A DNA stretch of 64,000 nucleotides from Enterococcaceae bacterium OF42-14pH9A (GCA_027692465.1 JAQEYU010000002.1:620001-684000); one strand, 5' to 3'. Positions 7,714 to 16,280 are shown, counted from the first letter of the stretch. Program-made: numbers and translations. Notes: generated by a model from the letters alone, not told the origin.

Positions 7714-9858
7714 ATGCATCCACAAATGATCGACACTCGTTTTGGTACCGCCAACCAACACAGCTTTTCTCACGGCAACTGTCTGCCTTATACCGGGGTT
7801 CCCTTTGGTATGAATTACTTTGCACCTCAGACGACCGATCAAAAAGGCAGCTGGTGGTTTCATCCGGAAGACCGTACTTTCCAGGGCTACCGGCTGACCC
7901 ATCAACCAAGTCCTTGGATGGGGGATTACAGCCATCTGCTGCTGGCTCCGGTCAGCGGGCCATTAACAGAGATGAGCCTGTTTGCTGCCCAAAGCTCCTA
8001 TCGTCCGGAAGAAGCGATCTTTGAGCCATCACAACTGGCCGTTACACAACTGCGCTATCAAGCCGCTTCTCGCTTGATCCCTACCATGTATGGTGCGGTC
8101 TTGGACGTAGATTACCGACAAAAAGACAATGGCCTTTTATTGCAGCTGCCGGGTCGTTTCGAACTCACGATCACCGATGCGCACCACGCAGAAGGCTGGT
8201 TGATCAACTTCTCCGGCTGTGAAGATCCGGATTTCAAAATGTACTTCGCACTGGCATTCGACACACCACTGAGCAACACTCTCGAAACTATTACCGGTGA
8301 AGACGGCTTGATCCGCTTTGATTTCGCCGCAGCCGATCATTTGACTGCTAAACTGGGAACGTCATTTATTGACCTTGCAGCTGCCCGGCGCAATCTGAAA
8401 CAAGATGTAAGCGGCACTCCCGACGAATTGCTGACGGCAAGCCGCAAACAGTGGCGCAACTACTTGGAACGAATCAAGATCACAACTCACGATCCCAAGC
8501 ATCGGGAAACTTTCTATCATAACTTTTACCGGTGCTTTTTGTTCCCGCAAACCTTTTATGAACAAGACGAGCAAGGCGCAGCCGTCCACTATGATACCCT
8601 CAGCCGCAGCGTCAAATCCGGTGTCCTTTACACGAACAACGGCTTCTGGGATACTTTCCGAACCGTTTATCCACTGTACACTCTGATTGCTCAAGACAAA
8701 CTTGGCGAAATGCTGGAAGGCTTTTTGAACAGTTACCGAGATGCCGGCTTTTTGCCGAAATGGTTGTCACCGGATGAACGCGGCTTGATGCCCGGTACGC
8801 TGATCGACGGGGTCATCGCTGACGCCGCTGCCAAAGGGATCCGACTAGATTTAATGCCGGAATTACTGGAAGCAATGAAAAAATCCGCGACCATCCAAAG
8901 CGACAATCCCAATTACGGTCGCCAAGGAACGGCAGACTATCTGCAATACGGCTATGTACCATTGGATCATCACGAATCCGTGAACCACACCTTGGATTAT
9001 GCTTATAGCAATTACTGTATCAGCCGGGTGGCAGAAGTCATCGGCGACAGCGAGACCGCAGCCTTCTATCAAAAACAGGCATTGAATTACCACAATATTT
9101 TCGATCCTGAGACTGGTTTTATGCGGGCAAAAGACAAGCAGGGCAACTTCCGTGAAGACTTCCTACCAACTCGTTGGGGCAAAGACTACGCAGAAGGCAG
9201 CGCTTGGCAGACCAGCTTCTCGGTTTTCCAAGATTTCCAAGGCTTGATCACGGCTCATGGCGGTAATGATCCTTTCGAAGCCAAACTGGTGGAGCTTTTC
9301 AATCAGGAACCGGCCTATGAAGTGATGGGCTACGGTTTTGAAATCCATGAAATGAGCGAAATGGCCGCTATCGAATTTGGGCAGTTTGCCATCTCCAATC
9401 AACCGAGCTTCCACTATCCGTACTTGTCCAGCTACATCGGCAAGCCGCAAATGACCCAGCCGCTGATCAAGCAAACCTTACAAGAATGCTTCAATACCGG
9501 CTTCAACGGCTATCCTGGCGACGAGGACAACGGTACGATGGCGGCTTGGTATATCTTCAACAGCCTCGGCTTTTACCCGGTGACCTCCGGATCCGGTGAA
9601 TATGTAATCGGTATGCCATTAGTAGAAACGGCCACAATCCAGCTGGCAAACGGCCAACGTCTGACAATCGATGCCGGACATAATCAGCCGCAGCAGCTCT
9701 TCCTGCAAGACGTCTTGCGTAACAACTGCGAACACACTGAAATGTTCTTCACTCATGAAGACCTGCTGACAGGCGGAGAAATCCAATACCGCTTGGGCTT
9801 GGTGCCGGCAGTGAAAACCTACAGCAAAACAGATTATCCATTTTCGTTGAGCAAATAA
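7714..9858 (+). CDS. Alpha-1,2-mannosidase, GH92
   Basis: 714 residues. Seen: N-terminal DTRFGTANQHSFSHGNCLPY and SGYR-like QGYRLTHQPSPWMGDY; SNYCISRVAEVIG in the middle; and GYPGDEDNGTMAAWYIFNSL near the C-terminus, the calcium and acid region of GH92. The family trims alpha-linked mannose by an inverting, Ca-dependent mechanism. No signal peptide, so it is cytosolic. ATG 7714 has AAGGAG 7 nt upstream; an earlier in-frame TTG at 7708 abuts that site and is rejected. It follows the regulator in the same direction with a 159-bp gap that may hold its own promoter. Confidence 0.92.
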   Translation: MHPQMIDTRFGTANQHSFSHGNCLPYTGVPFGMNYFAPQTTDQKGSWWFHPEDRTFQGYRLTHQPSPWMGDYSHLLLAPVSGPLTEMSLFAAQSSYRPEEAIFEPSQLAVTQLRYQAASRLIPTMYGAVLDVDYRQKDNGLLLQLPGRFELTITDAHHAEGWLINFSGCEDPDFKMYFALAFDTPLSNTLETITGEDGLIRFDFAAADHLTAKLGTSFIDLAAARRNLKQDVSGTPDELLTASRKQWRNYLERIKITTHDPKHRETFYHNFYRCFLFPQTFYEQDEQGAAVHYDTLSRSVKSGVLYTNNGFWDTFRTVYPLYTLIAQDKLGEMLEGFLNSYRDAGFLPKWLSPDERGLMPGTLIDGVIADAAAKGIRLDLMPELLEAMKKSATIQSDNPNYGRQGTADYLQYGYVPLDHHESVNHTLDYAYSNYCISRVAEVIGDSETAAFYQKQALNYHNIFDPETGFMRAKDKQGNFREDFLPTRWGKDYAEGSAWQTSFSVFQDFQGLITAHGGNDPFEAKLVELFNQEPAYEVMGYGFEIHEMSEMAAIEFGQFAISNQPSFHYPYLSSYIGKPQMTQPLIKQTLQECFNTGFNGYPGDEDNGTMAAWYIFNSLGFYPVTSGSGEYVIGMPLVETATIQLANGQRLTIDAGHNQPQQLFLQDVLRNNCEHTEMFFTHEDLLTGGEIQYRLGLVPAVKTYSKTDYPFSLSK

Positions 9859-9901
9859 TAGTTGCCCTTCGATCAGCCGGCGAACATGCGCTATCGAAAA
9901 A

Positions 9902-9956
9902 AATCAAAAAAGAAGAACGACGGCCTCAGCTCAGCCGCCGTTCTTCTTTTTTGATT
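9902..9956. terminator. Strong intrinsic terminator after GH92
   Basis: About 20-bp stem with one mismatch in its GC part (arms 9902-9924 and 9935-9956), ending in an uninterrupted T tract; A-rich on the other arm, so it may act both ways. Confidence 0.85.
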
Positions 9957-10069
9957 GCTAAATTGAAAAGTGCATCCTACAACTATCGCATCTATACCCC
10001 GGAAATTTTTTGCTGGAATCACGAGTAGCACACAACAGTCCAGGTTGCGCTAAAGATCATGCCTTTATG

Positions 10070-10108
10070 GCGCAGGTTGCGGCGAAAAGACCCAAAATAT
10101 CTGACACT
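10070..10108 (+). repeat. Fragment of family A element (3' internal part)
   Basis: This stretch matches the internal part of the family A copy at 37848-38006 (TTGCGG-GAAAAG-CCAAAATATCTG). The 3' terminal repeat is missing: the family B element begins exactly where it would have stood. It looks like an old copy damaged by, or joined to, the B insertion. Confidence 0.6.
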
Positions 10109-10109
10109 A

Positions 10110-10238
10110 GTGTAGTGTCGCGCTGACATTTCAATTTTTTGAAAAAGTTGTGATAGACCATAAAATACGATCTATTGCCATTTCCAGGGGATGGGCTCCT
10201 TTACGAACTGGGCCAGCATTATCAAGCAGACGCTACAC
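10110..10238. mobile_element. Family B MITE-like element, full copy
   Basis: 129 bp with imperfect terminal inverted repeats: GTGTAGTGTC at the left end and GACGCTACAC at the right, each flanked by TA (10108-10109 and 10239-10240). The interior carries ATAGACCATAAAATACGATC and GCATTATCAAGCAGA, shared with copies at 37668 and (partly) 57391. There is no coding capacity. TA flanks suggest an IS630/Tc1-type transposase acting in trans. Confidence 0.7.
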
Positions 10239-10335
10239 TAGCGCTTTACGATAAGCCGTAAGTCAAGATTCTGCTCCACCTTTAAAGGAGCACTATACAG
10301 CAGAGATGGTTCAAGTTTCATGTGCGAAACTTGAG

Positions 10336-10965
10336 TTACAATTGGATCATTCTTGTACAGTTTTGCGCAACAACTTCATCATGTGTAACGATTACGATTG
10401 TCTTACCCTCTCGATTTAATTGATGCAAAATTGCTAGGATTTCATCGCGATTTTTAGGGTCAAGCGCACCTGTTGGCTCATCAGCTAAAACTATTTGACT
10501 TGGCTTTAAAATAGTTCGCGCAATCGCGACTCTCTGCTGTTCTCCTCCTGAAATTTCAAATATTTTCAACTTTTGATAGCTTGGTAATCCCACTCGTTCT
10601 AAGGCTTCATCAATCATTTTATTTTTTTCTGAGAGCGATTTTTTTACATATCTTAATGCCATCATCAAGTTTTCTTCCACTGTCAGGTTGTCAACTAAGG
10701 CAAAATTTTGAAACAAATAGGAAATTTTTTCACGAATCAAATGATTAGCTGCTCGAGAATTTACCTTTGGCGCTTTCTCTCCTGACAAATAATACTCTCC
10801 CACTTCAAGCGGCTCAATCAAACCAAGTGTATTTAACAATGTCGTCTTCCCGGAACCGCTGGGACCAGTCAAAGCCACCATCTCTCCTGCTTTGATTTCC
10901 AAGTCGAAACCTTCGAAAATTTTCTTAGTACCAAATGTTTTAGTATAGTTCTTTATTGTCAACAT
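10336..10965 (-). CDS. Bacteriocin-locus ABC transporter ATP-binding protein
   Basis: 209 residues, a complete MacB/LolD-type ATPase: Walker A GPSGSGKTT near residue 35, Q-loop YLFQNFALVDNLTV, signature SGGEQQRVAIAR, Walker B IVLADEPTGALD, H-loop VTHD. It is the last gene of a - strand run bacteriocin, membrane protein, ATPase, the standard order of lactococcin-972-type loci where the pair is linked to immunity or transport. The start ATG 10965 is one base from the stop of the membrane gene, so translation is likely coupled. Confidence 0.88.
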   Translation of the reverse strand: MLTIKNYTKTFGTKKIFEGFDLEIKAGEMVALTGPSGSGKTTLLNTLGLIEPLEVGEYYLSGEKAPKVNSRAANHLIREKISYLFQNFALVDNLTVEENLMMALRYVKKSLSEKNKMIDEALERVGLPSYQKLKIFEISGGEQQRVAIARTILKPSQIVLADEPTGALDPKNRDEILAILHQLNREGKTIVIVTHDEVVAQNCTRMIQL

Positions 10966-10966
10966 A

Positions 10967-13087
10967 CTATTCTTCTCCCTTTAATGATAAACTAAGCGAG
11001 CGTTTTTCATGCTTTCTTACCATGAAATAAATCACAACACTATCAATTACTACTAACATTAAATATGAAGCTATCGCGAGTGGTTTCGGTGATAGAAGCA
11101 AAATCTCTACTAAGCCAAAACAGTAAATGGCACAAAAATAAAAAATCTCAGTTCGATACCGTTCAAATAGAGAGTAGCCCAATAATCGAGAAACAAGCAT
11201 ATATTTGTTTTTTGAGCGTAAGATGATCAAAACGATGTAATAGGAAGCCAAAATACTGACTAAAATCGCAAGTATCAAGATTCCTATCCACGCAAGCAGA
11301 CTTGTTTGTGAAATCGTCAATGCTTGTGAGAACCCTGTTGATAGCACACTGCCGAATTTGACTTCATTTTGTTCTAGTTTATGATTAACAATCGCTTGTT
11401 TAATGGCATTTCGATTTTTTTCAGTATCTAAAATTCGAATTGGATTATATAAAGCGGAGTTTTGCAAACGGCTATTCGCTTCCGTAAAAAAATGATCACT
11501 GAGACACACAATAATTGGATTTTGAACAAATGCATCGTTGTACTCAACCAAGTCTAGATTTTGCGAAAAAATCTGCTGCTGATTGTCAGGATAATAAAGT
11601 ATTTGAACAGGCATCTCTGCAAGTGCTTTATTATCATCTGAACCTTCTAAGATACCTTCAGCATTGTCAGCAATAAACGATTCAGTCTCGGCCAGATCAA
11701 CCTTCAAACTTTCAGGAGCAAAGTAAGTTAATTTCTCAGATGAAAAAGCTGCCTTGCTTGAAATTGGAAAATCAAAGTCCAGTGTTTTTAAATAGTTCTC
11801 GTTGACTTGCATGACATTGTAAAATTTGTACTGATCCGATTGCGTTCGCTCAGTTACAATATATTGAGCGTCAGCTGTTTGTTCCAGTTCTTTATAAAAA
11901 TCAGTAATTTTACTCCCTAAAATGTTCTCTCCGCTTAAATAGCTTTGCAGTTCGTCATCTACATAATTGATATTAGCCAGAGTCAAATAATTTTGTTCTT
12001 GTTCGTAAACATGTTGGACCCGCAATTCACCGGTTAATCGATTTAATTCATCCGCCATCATCGGAATGGTAAAAATCATCCCTACAAAAACTAAAAATTT
12101 TAGTATGTAGCTGAAATAAAGGGAGAACCGAAAACTAAAATGATTCTTCAATAAGTCCGAAATTTTGAATCGGTGGATCAATATCAACATTAATAAAGAA
12201 AAAGCCAAACAAACACCTAAAACACCAAATTGAAGCAAACTCAATTTAGCAAAGTATTGCAGATTGCTGCCTTTAATCAACAATTTCTGAATACTGATAC
12301 TTAATAAATAAAATCCAAGCGGCACAAGCAGCACCCGATTATTCAAACGATTCCAAATCGTAACATTTCGATAGCCCAATAATTTCATGACACCGATTTC
12401 TTTCAAATGTGCAATCGGGTAAAACATGTTCATCAAGCAGAAAATGGCAAAAATAATCACCATCAGAACCAGTGCCAGCAGAAAGATGGTCCCCTCTCTA
12501 TGGTCGCGTCCCATCGTCGGTGTTAACAATACTTTCTGCTCAATCCCAAAAAAACTCGACAAATCTGCTAAAACTGCTGCTTGTTTATCCTCTGATACGA
12601 TCAGGGTGTATACACCGTTAACACTCGCTGTTTTTTCTGCGTAAAAACCATTTAGAGATCCTAAAATCAATTGATTGTCATTGAATAAGTCACGTATTGT
12701 TCCACTTTGTCCTGCCTTCCCCGTTTCAAAAGTTGCTAAAAACTCATTTTTATTTTTAGGTACTGTCCCTTTAATCAAATCGAAAGTCTGCTCTTTAAAA
12801 TATTGATCGCTAAAGACACCTGATTTATAAACTATTTCTCGATCACCTTCATACATAGTGTCAGTACGAATAAAGGTTGCTTGATATTCTTTTGAAAGCC
12901 GTTCAAATTCTGATAACTCATCTTGAAGATCCAAGTCAGAATCTTTTACATAGAACTGGACAGCATTTTCCGTTGCTAATTCGATATTGCTTAACTCTTT
13001 AGTGTCTTGGGTACGTTCATAGAAAGCAAACGCCACACTTACTAAACATGAAATCAAACATAACAAAGAAATCATCGTTTTTTTCAT
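10967..13087 (-). CDS. Lactococcin-972-type bacteriocin-associated membrane protein (DUF1430-like)
   Basis: About 706 residues. It has an N-terminal membrane segment (MISLLCLISCLVSVAFAFYE), a large external region, a central block of several helices near residues 200-330, a second long external region, and three helices near the C-terminus: a duplicated FtsX/MacB-like permease plan. The order next to the bacteriocin gene and ATPase fits the 'bacteriocin-associated integral membrane protein' family, thought to give immunity or export. Three starts are possible; ATG 13087 is chosen because GAAAGG lies 9 nt upstream, while ATG 13093 and a codon at 13129 are too close to or ahead of it. Confidence 0.85.
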   Translation of the reverse strand: MKKTMISLLCLISCLVSVAFAFYERTQDTKELSNIELATENAVQFYVKDSDLDLQDELSEFERLSKEYQATFIRTDTMYEGDREIVYKSGVFSDQYFKEQTFDLIKGTVPKNKNEFLATFETGKAGQSGTIRDLFNDNQLILGSLNGFYAEKTASVNGVYTLIVSEDKQAAVLADLSSFFGIEQKVLLTPTMGRDHREGTIFLLALVLMVIIFAIFCLMNMFYPIAHLKEIGVMKLLGYRNVTIWNRLNNRVLLVPLGFYLLSISIQKLLIKGSNLQYFAKLSLLQFGVLGVCLAFSLLMLILIHRFKISDLLKNHFSFRFSLYFSYILKFLVFVGMIFTIPMMADELNRLTGELRVQHVYEQEQNYLTLANINYVDDELQSYLSGENILGSKITDFYKELEQTADAQYIVTERTQSDQYKFYNVMQVNENYLKTLDFDFPISSKAAFSSEKLTYFAPESLKVDLAETESFIADNAEGILEGSDDNKALAEMPVQILYYPDNQQQIFSQNLDLVEYNDAFVQNPIIVCLSDHFFTEANSRLQNSALYNPIRILDTEKNRNAIKQAIVNHKLEQNEVKFGSVLSTGFSQALTISQTSLLAWIGILILAILVSILASYYIVLIILRSKNKYMLVSRLLGYSLFERYRTEIFYFCAIYCFGLVEILLLSPKPLAIASYLMLVVIDSVVIYFMVRKHEKRSLSLSLKGEE

Positions 13088-13102
13088 CTTCATAATCCTT
13101 TC

Positions 13103-13136
13103 AAAAAAAGGCGATGATATGCAGACCATCGCCTTT
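13103..13136 (-). terminator. Terminator between bacteriocin and membrane-protein genes
   Basis: 10-bp perfect stem (13107-13116 with 13127-13136), 10-nt loop, seven T on the - strand. It lies 10 nt past the bacteriocin stop codon and only 15 nt before the next start, so it should cut most transcripts and lower expression of the downstream pair. Confidence 0.85.
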
Positions 13137-13145
13137 AGGTGCTAT

Positions 13146-13421
13146 TTAAAAAATATTCCAGAAAAATGAACAGCCTGACCAAGTTGTTAACCGGGATTTT
13201 GCCCAAGTATTTCCCCCTGTTTTATGAGAATCAATACTCGATCCTTTTGAAACTGTTGCAGAGTGTGTTTTGTTGTGATGGAAATAATCTGAATAAGATC
13301 CAGTAATTCCCACTCCACGGTTCCACTGACCTTCATCAGGATAAGGCGAATCTGCATAGACCGCCATTGACCCAGTGGCAAGAGAAGTAACTGCTAACAA
13401 TACCACGACAAATTTTTTCAT
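13146..13421 (-). CDS. Lactococcin 972 family bacteriocin precursor
   Basis: 91 residues. A Sec signal peptide (MKKFVVVLLAVTSLATGSMAVYA) is followed by a mature peptide of about 68 residues. The mature part carries the family core: EGQWNRGVGITGSYSDYFHH, then KTHSATV, TWAKSR and an aromatic C-terminus (SFFWNIF), parallel to EGTWQHGYG, SNYHHGSKTHSATV, VWAKA and FYYNFW of lactococcin 972. The founding member binds lipid II and blocks septum formation in lactococci. Ribosome site GGAGG precedes ATG 13421. One cysteine is present in the mature part. Target range is unknown. Confidence 0.93.
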   Translation of the reverse strand: MKKFVVVLLAVTSLATGSMAVYADSPYPDEGQWNRGVGITGSYSDYFHHNKTHSATVSKGSSIDSHKTGGNTWAKSRLTTWSGCSFFWNIF

Positions 13422-13472
13422 ACCTTAATTCCTCCAATTTTCTTTTTTATTTTAAGCAAACTGTCTTTTAAA

Positions 13473-13505
13473 AAACATTCGCTTAATTCGAGATTTGAAA
13501 CATTC
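13473..13505. promoter_or_regulatory. Direct repeat upstream of the bacteriocin gene, possible response-regulator site
   Basis: AAACATTC occurs twice exactly, at 13473-13480 and 13498-13505, 25 bp apart, upstream of a TAAAAT -10-like box of the bacteriocin gene. LytTR regulators bind paired short direct repeats, but usually about 21-22 bp apart, so this is only a candidate. The rest of the 400-bp gap (13422-13821) is AT-rich with no gene seen. Confidence 0.35.
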
Positions 13506-13821
13506 TATTTAAGGATCAACACTAATATTGCGCAGAAACCAGCAGGATAACCTGAAAATCCTCTGACTAATTTTTTCAAAAAAGTCGAGTGCTACTGCAT
13601 CGGATAACTCTTTTTCAGGAAGTAAAAATCTATCTAGAAGGAGTTTTCCTGAACCCCTACCAATATTGCCATTTATCCTCAACAAAATTAGAAATAGTAT
13701 TCTAAACGATAGTTATTCGCAAGTCGTTTAGCTCATAAAACATCCAAGCAAGCTTGAACTAACGTTATTTCTATGACCCTTATTGACAAAAGACCCGTCA
13801 CTACTTATAGTTACAATAAAA

Positions 13822-14052
13822 TCAGATATACCAACCAATATAGTATCCCCCTGACTCTATATATTCATAGGTAACCAGAGTTTTACCATTGAACTTTTTG
13901 GGAGGTACATTGTTGAATTTGTAAGATACAAGTGTTCGCGGTTGAATCTCCGAACTTTCGATCGAGTTGCTCATCTCAAGAGCTTGTACTGGATTGGTTG
14001 CACCGATTCCTAAAGCATAAAAAACTGAGAATACAATTATTATCTTTTTCAT
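13822..14052 (-). CDS. Small secreted peptide of unknown function beside the bacteriocin locus
   Basis: 76 residues. It has a clear Sec signal peptide (MKKIIIVFSVFYALGIGATN, cleavage probably after PVQA) and a mature part of about 52 residues rich in Tyr, Lys and Gly: SYKFNNVPPKKFNGKTLVTY, ending GGYYIGWYI. I do not recognise it. The start ATG 14052 has AGGAAG about 8 nt upstream; GTG 14058 is too close to that site. It lies upstream of the bacteriocin gene on the same strand and divergent from the histidine kinase. It could be a second bacteriocin, an immunity factor or a signal; none is shown. Confidence 0.7.
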   Translation of the reverse strand: MKKIIIVFSVFYALGIGATNPVQALEMSNSIESSEIQPRTLVSYKFNNVPPKKFNGKTLVTYEYIESGGYYIGWYI

Positions 14053-14189
14053 TTTCACTTCTTCCTTTCATAGCTTCAGTCTAGCAGACAGAGGCAAAAA
14101 AAAAAGAGGCATTGGCTATTCGTGCTGATTTCGTGGCTATCCGTAAAAAACCGCTGTCAAATCAATCAATTAAATGGAAAGGTGTACTC

Positions 14190-15455
14190 ATGACTCATTT
14201 TTTCGTTTCACTTTGCGCAACAGTACCGATGCTTGCTTTTATTTTTGCAGGACAAAGAAGACAAAACTTTTTGTTATTCCTTCTTATCGGTTGTTTTCTG
14301 TTGGGGCTCCAAATCCAATCTATGATGATTGTTACTACTCTTTTGACTTTCCTCTGTCTGTTTAGCTTCTTTCTGCTATCAGGACATGCTGTGCTGTTGT
14401 CCTTCACACTGGCTGGTACATACTTTTGCAACAATATCCTATTGGACTTTCTAACAAATCACTTTTATTCTGCACTGCTTCCCAGAATCGATTGGCGGGT
14501 TTTCCTGATATTTCAGACAGTCATCAGCTGTACTTTCCAGTTCTTCTCGGTAAAAGGCGAACTCCTTGTCCTTAAAAGGTATGTTGTCAGAGAATCGACT
14601 AAAATCATCGCCGCCGTTCTGGTCATGAGCGGCTTTTTATACACAATCTGGTCCAGTGATCTGCCTGGTATCACCGCAGCTGATACCGGGGCTTTGCTTC
14701 AAAATGTATTATTCACTACCGTTTTAGGCATAATGGCGATTCTGCTACTTCTGGCAGTAATCACGCAGCGTACGATTGAAGAAAAAACGCGGATTGCTAA
14801 AGAGCGGATTGAACTGGAAAGCACTGCCCGTTATTATGAGGAGCTATCTAAAAATGCACAACAACTTCGTAACTTTAAGCATGACTTTCAAAACATCTGC
14901 CTTGGGATTAATCTGGCGATAAAATCAGGGGACATCGATGAGATCACCGACTACTTTCATCAACATATCCAAAAAGCCGGTCAGCAGCTGATCCAGCAAA
15001 ATAATGATTTGCTCAAATTAGAAATGATCCAGAGTCTGCCAATCAAAAGCTTATTCTACGCCAAACTAGGTATTCTCGATCCGGCGCGACTTACTTTGAC
15101 AATAGAAATCCATGATGATATCGAACTACCTAAGCTGACTGAGGCTCCACTGGTCCGCGGGCTGGGAATCATCTTGGACAATGCGCTGGAAGAGTTGGCC
15201 GAACTAAACTCCGGAAAACTGATCATTGGGATCCAAAAAGATGGTCCAGATATCATCTTTACTGTGGAAAATACCTGTCGAAATACCACGCTTTCATTGA
15301 GCGAGCTCCAAACAGATGGCTTTTCCACCAAAGGACCTGATCGCGGTTTTGGATTGAACAGCTTGGCTCTGTGCTTCTCACAAAGTCCATTTTTATTGAA
15401 GACAAGTATTTCCGGGGGCTTATTCAGTCAAATCGTTCGAATAGAGGAAAGGTGA
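14190..15455 (+). CDS. GHKL-type sensor histidine kinase (AgrC/ComD class)
   Basis: 421 residues. The first 190 or so residues hold six or seven hydrophobic segments, then a coiled linker, the phospho-acceptor motif QLRNFKHDFQN (His231) and a GHKL ATPase domain with GLGIILDNALEEL (N box) and GPDRGFGLNS (G box). Kinases of this class sense secreted peptides and pair with LytTR regulators. Start ATG 14190 is preferred (AAAGG upstream); the frame is open from 14112 without a ribosome site. The regulator gene follows 7 bp later. The small secreted peptide gene is divergent. Confidence 0.9.
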   Translation: MTHFFVSLCATVPMLAFIFAGQRRQNFLLFLLIGCFLLGLQIQSMMIVTTLLTFLCLFSFFLLSGHAVLLSFTLAGTYFCNNILLDFLTNHFYSALLPRIDWRVFLIFQTVISCTFQFFSVKGELLVLKRYVVRESTKIIAAVLVMSGFLYTIWSSDLPGITAADTGALLQNVLFTTVLGIMAILLLLAVITQRTIEEKTRIAKERIELESTARYYEELSKNAQQLRNFKHDFQNICLGINLAIKSGDIDEITDYFHQHIQKAGQQLIQQNNDLLKLEMIQSLPIKSLFYAKLGILDPARLTLTIEIHDDIELPKLTEAPLVRGLGIILDNALEELAELNSGKLIIGIQKDGPDIIFTVENTCRNTTLSLSELQTDGFSTKGPDRGFGLNSLALCFSQSPFLLKTSISGGLFSQIVRIEER

Positions 15456-15462
15456 TAGCGTT

Positions 15463-16194
15463 ATGCTCAAAGTGTTTTTATGTGAAGATGATGCGCAGCA
15501 AAGAATTTTTTATGGTGATATCCTGGGAGCCATTCTCCAAGAACATTCAGATATGGAGACACAACTCATTCTTCATGGTGACCCATTGTCAACTCTGCAG
15601 GAGGCACGCATCCCTCTTTTGCACGATGAACGACACTTGTATTTTTTAGATATTCATCTGGCTGCTGATATGGATGGCATCCAGTTAGCACATACTCTTC
15701 GTCAAACAGACCCCGCATGTGAGATCGTCTTTTTGACAACAGACGGCGAACAGATGCCCTTGACCTTCCGCCTACAGTTGAAGGCTCTGGATTATATTTT
15801 GAAGAATGATAATCCCTTTGACCTGAAATCGGCTTTTAAAAGATGCATCGAAAAAGTACTTAGCGACTCTATTGCACAGCCCACCCTCACGATTGAGGCT
15901 GGCCGGCGGATTATCCGCTATCCTTTTAAAGAAGTCATGTTTATCTGTACCAGCGGCAAAAAGGGCGTATTGGAACTACATACCGAAAATTCCTTTGAAG
16001 AATATCGCGGGACGATCAAAGGACTTCTTGCAAAATATCCCACTCTTTTGCAGGTCCACCAAGGAATCCTAGTAAATCCTGACAATATCGCAGAAGTGGA
16101 TGACAAAAATCGATTCGTCTTGATGGCAAACGGTGAACAATGTGAGCTCGCACACCGCTACCGTAAAAAAGCGCTCCTAAGAATTTTGCAGTAA
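15463..16194 (+). CDS. LytTR-family response regulator (AgrA/ComE class)
   Basis: 243 residues. A receiver domain begins LKVFLCEDD with acidic pocket Glu8/Asp9/Asp10 and phospho-acceptor Asp63 (YFLDIHL), and Lys near KALDYILK. A LytTR DNA-binding domain follows from about residue 140 (GRRIIRYPFKEVMFICTSG, then LLQVHQGILVNPDNI). It probably controls the bacteriocin genes next door, though that is inferred from position. It is translated with the kinase from the same message. Confidence 0.92.
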   Translation: MLKVFLCEDDAQQRIFYGDILGAILQEHSDMETQLILHGDPLSTLQEARIPLLHDERHLYFLDIHLAADMDGIQLAHTLRQTDPACEIVFLTTDGEQMPLTFRLQLKALDYILKNDNPFDLKSAFKRCIEKVLSDSIAQPTLTIEAGRRIIRYPFKEVMFICTSGKKGVLELHTENSFEEYRGTIKGLLAKYPTLLQVHQGILVNPDNIAEVDDKNRFVLMANGEQCELAHRYRKKALLRILQ

Positions 16195-16209
16195 ATATAA
16201 AAAATAAAA

Positions 16210-16253
16210 AAGAGCTCAGCAGCAAATAACACATTGCTGCTGAGCTCTTCTTT
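16210..16253. terminator. Strong bidirectional terminator
   Basis: 16-bp perfect stem AAGAGCTCAGCAGCAA (16210-16225) with 16234-16249, 8-nt loop, T-rich on both exits. It separates the convergent response regulator and RHH genes. Confidence 0.9.
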
Positions 16254-16280
16254 GTCCCACAAGAATACTGCTGGAAAGCC

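Noticed and set aside
10311..10334. Inverted repeat TCAAGTTTC/GAAACTTGA after the ATPase gene as a terminator
   Set aside because: 9-bp stem but no T tract on either strand, so it was not called a terminator.
10336..13087. The ABC pair as a general macrolide exporter (MacB)
   Set aside because: The ATPase is of this type, but the order with a lactococcin-972-like gene and a DUF1430-like permease points to a bacteriocin function.
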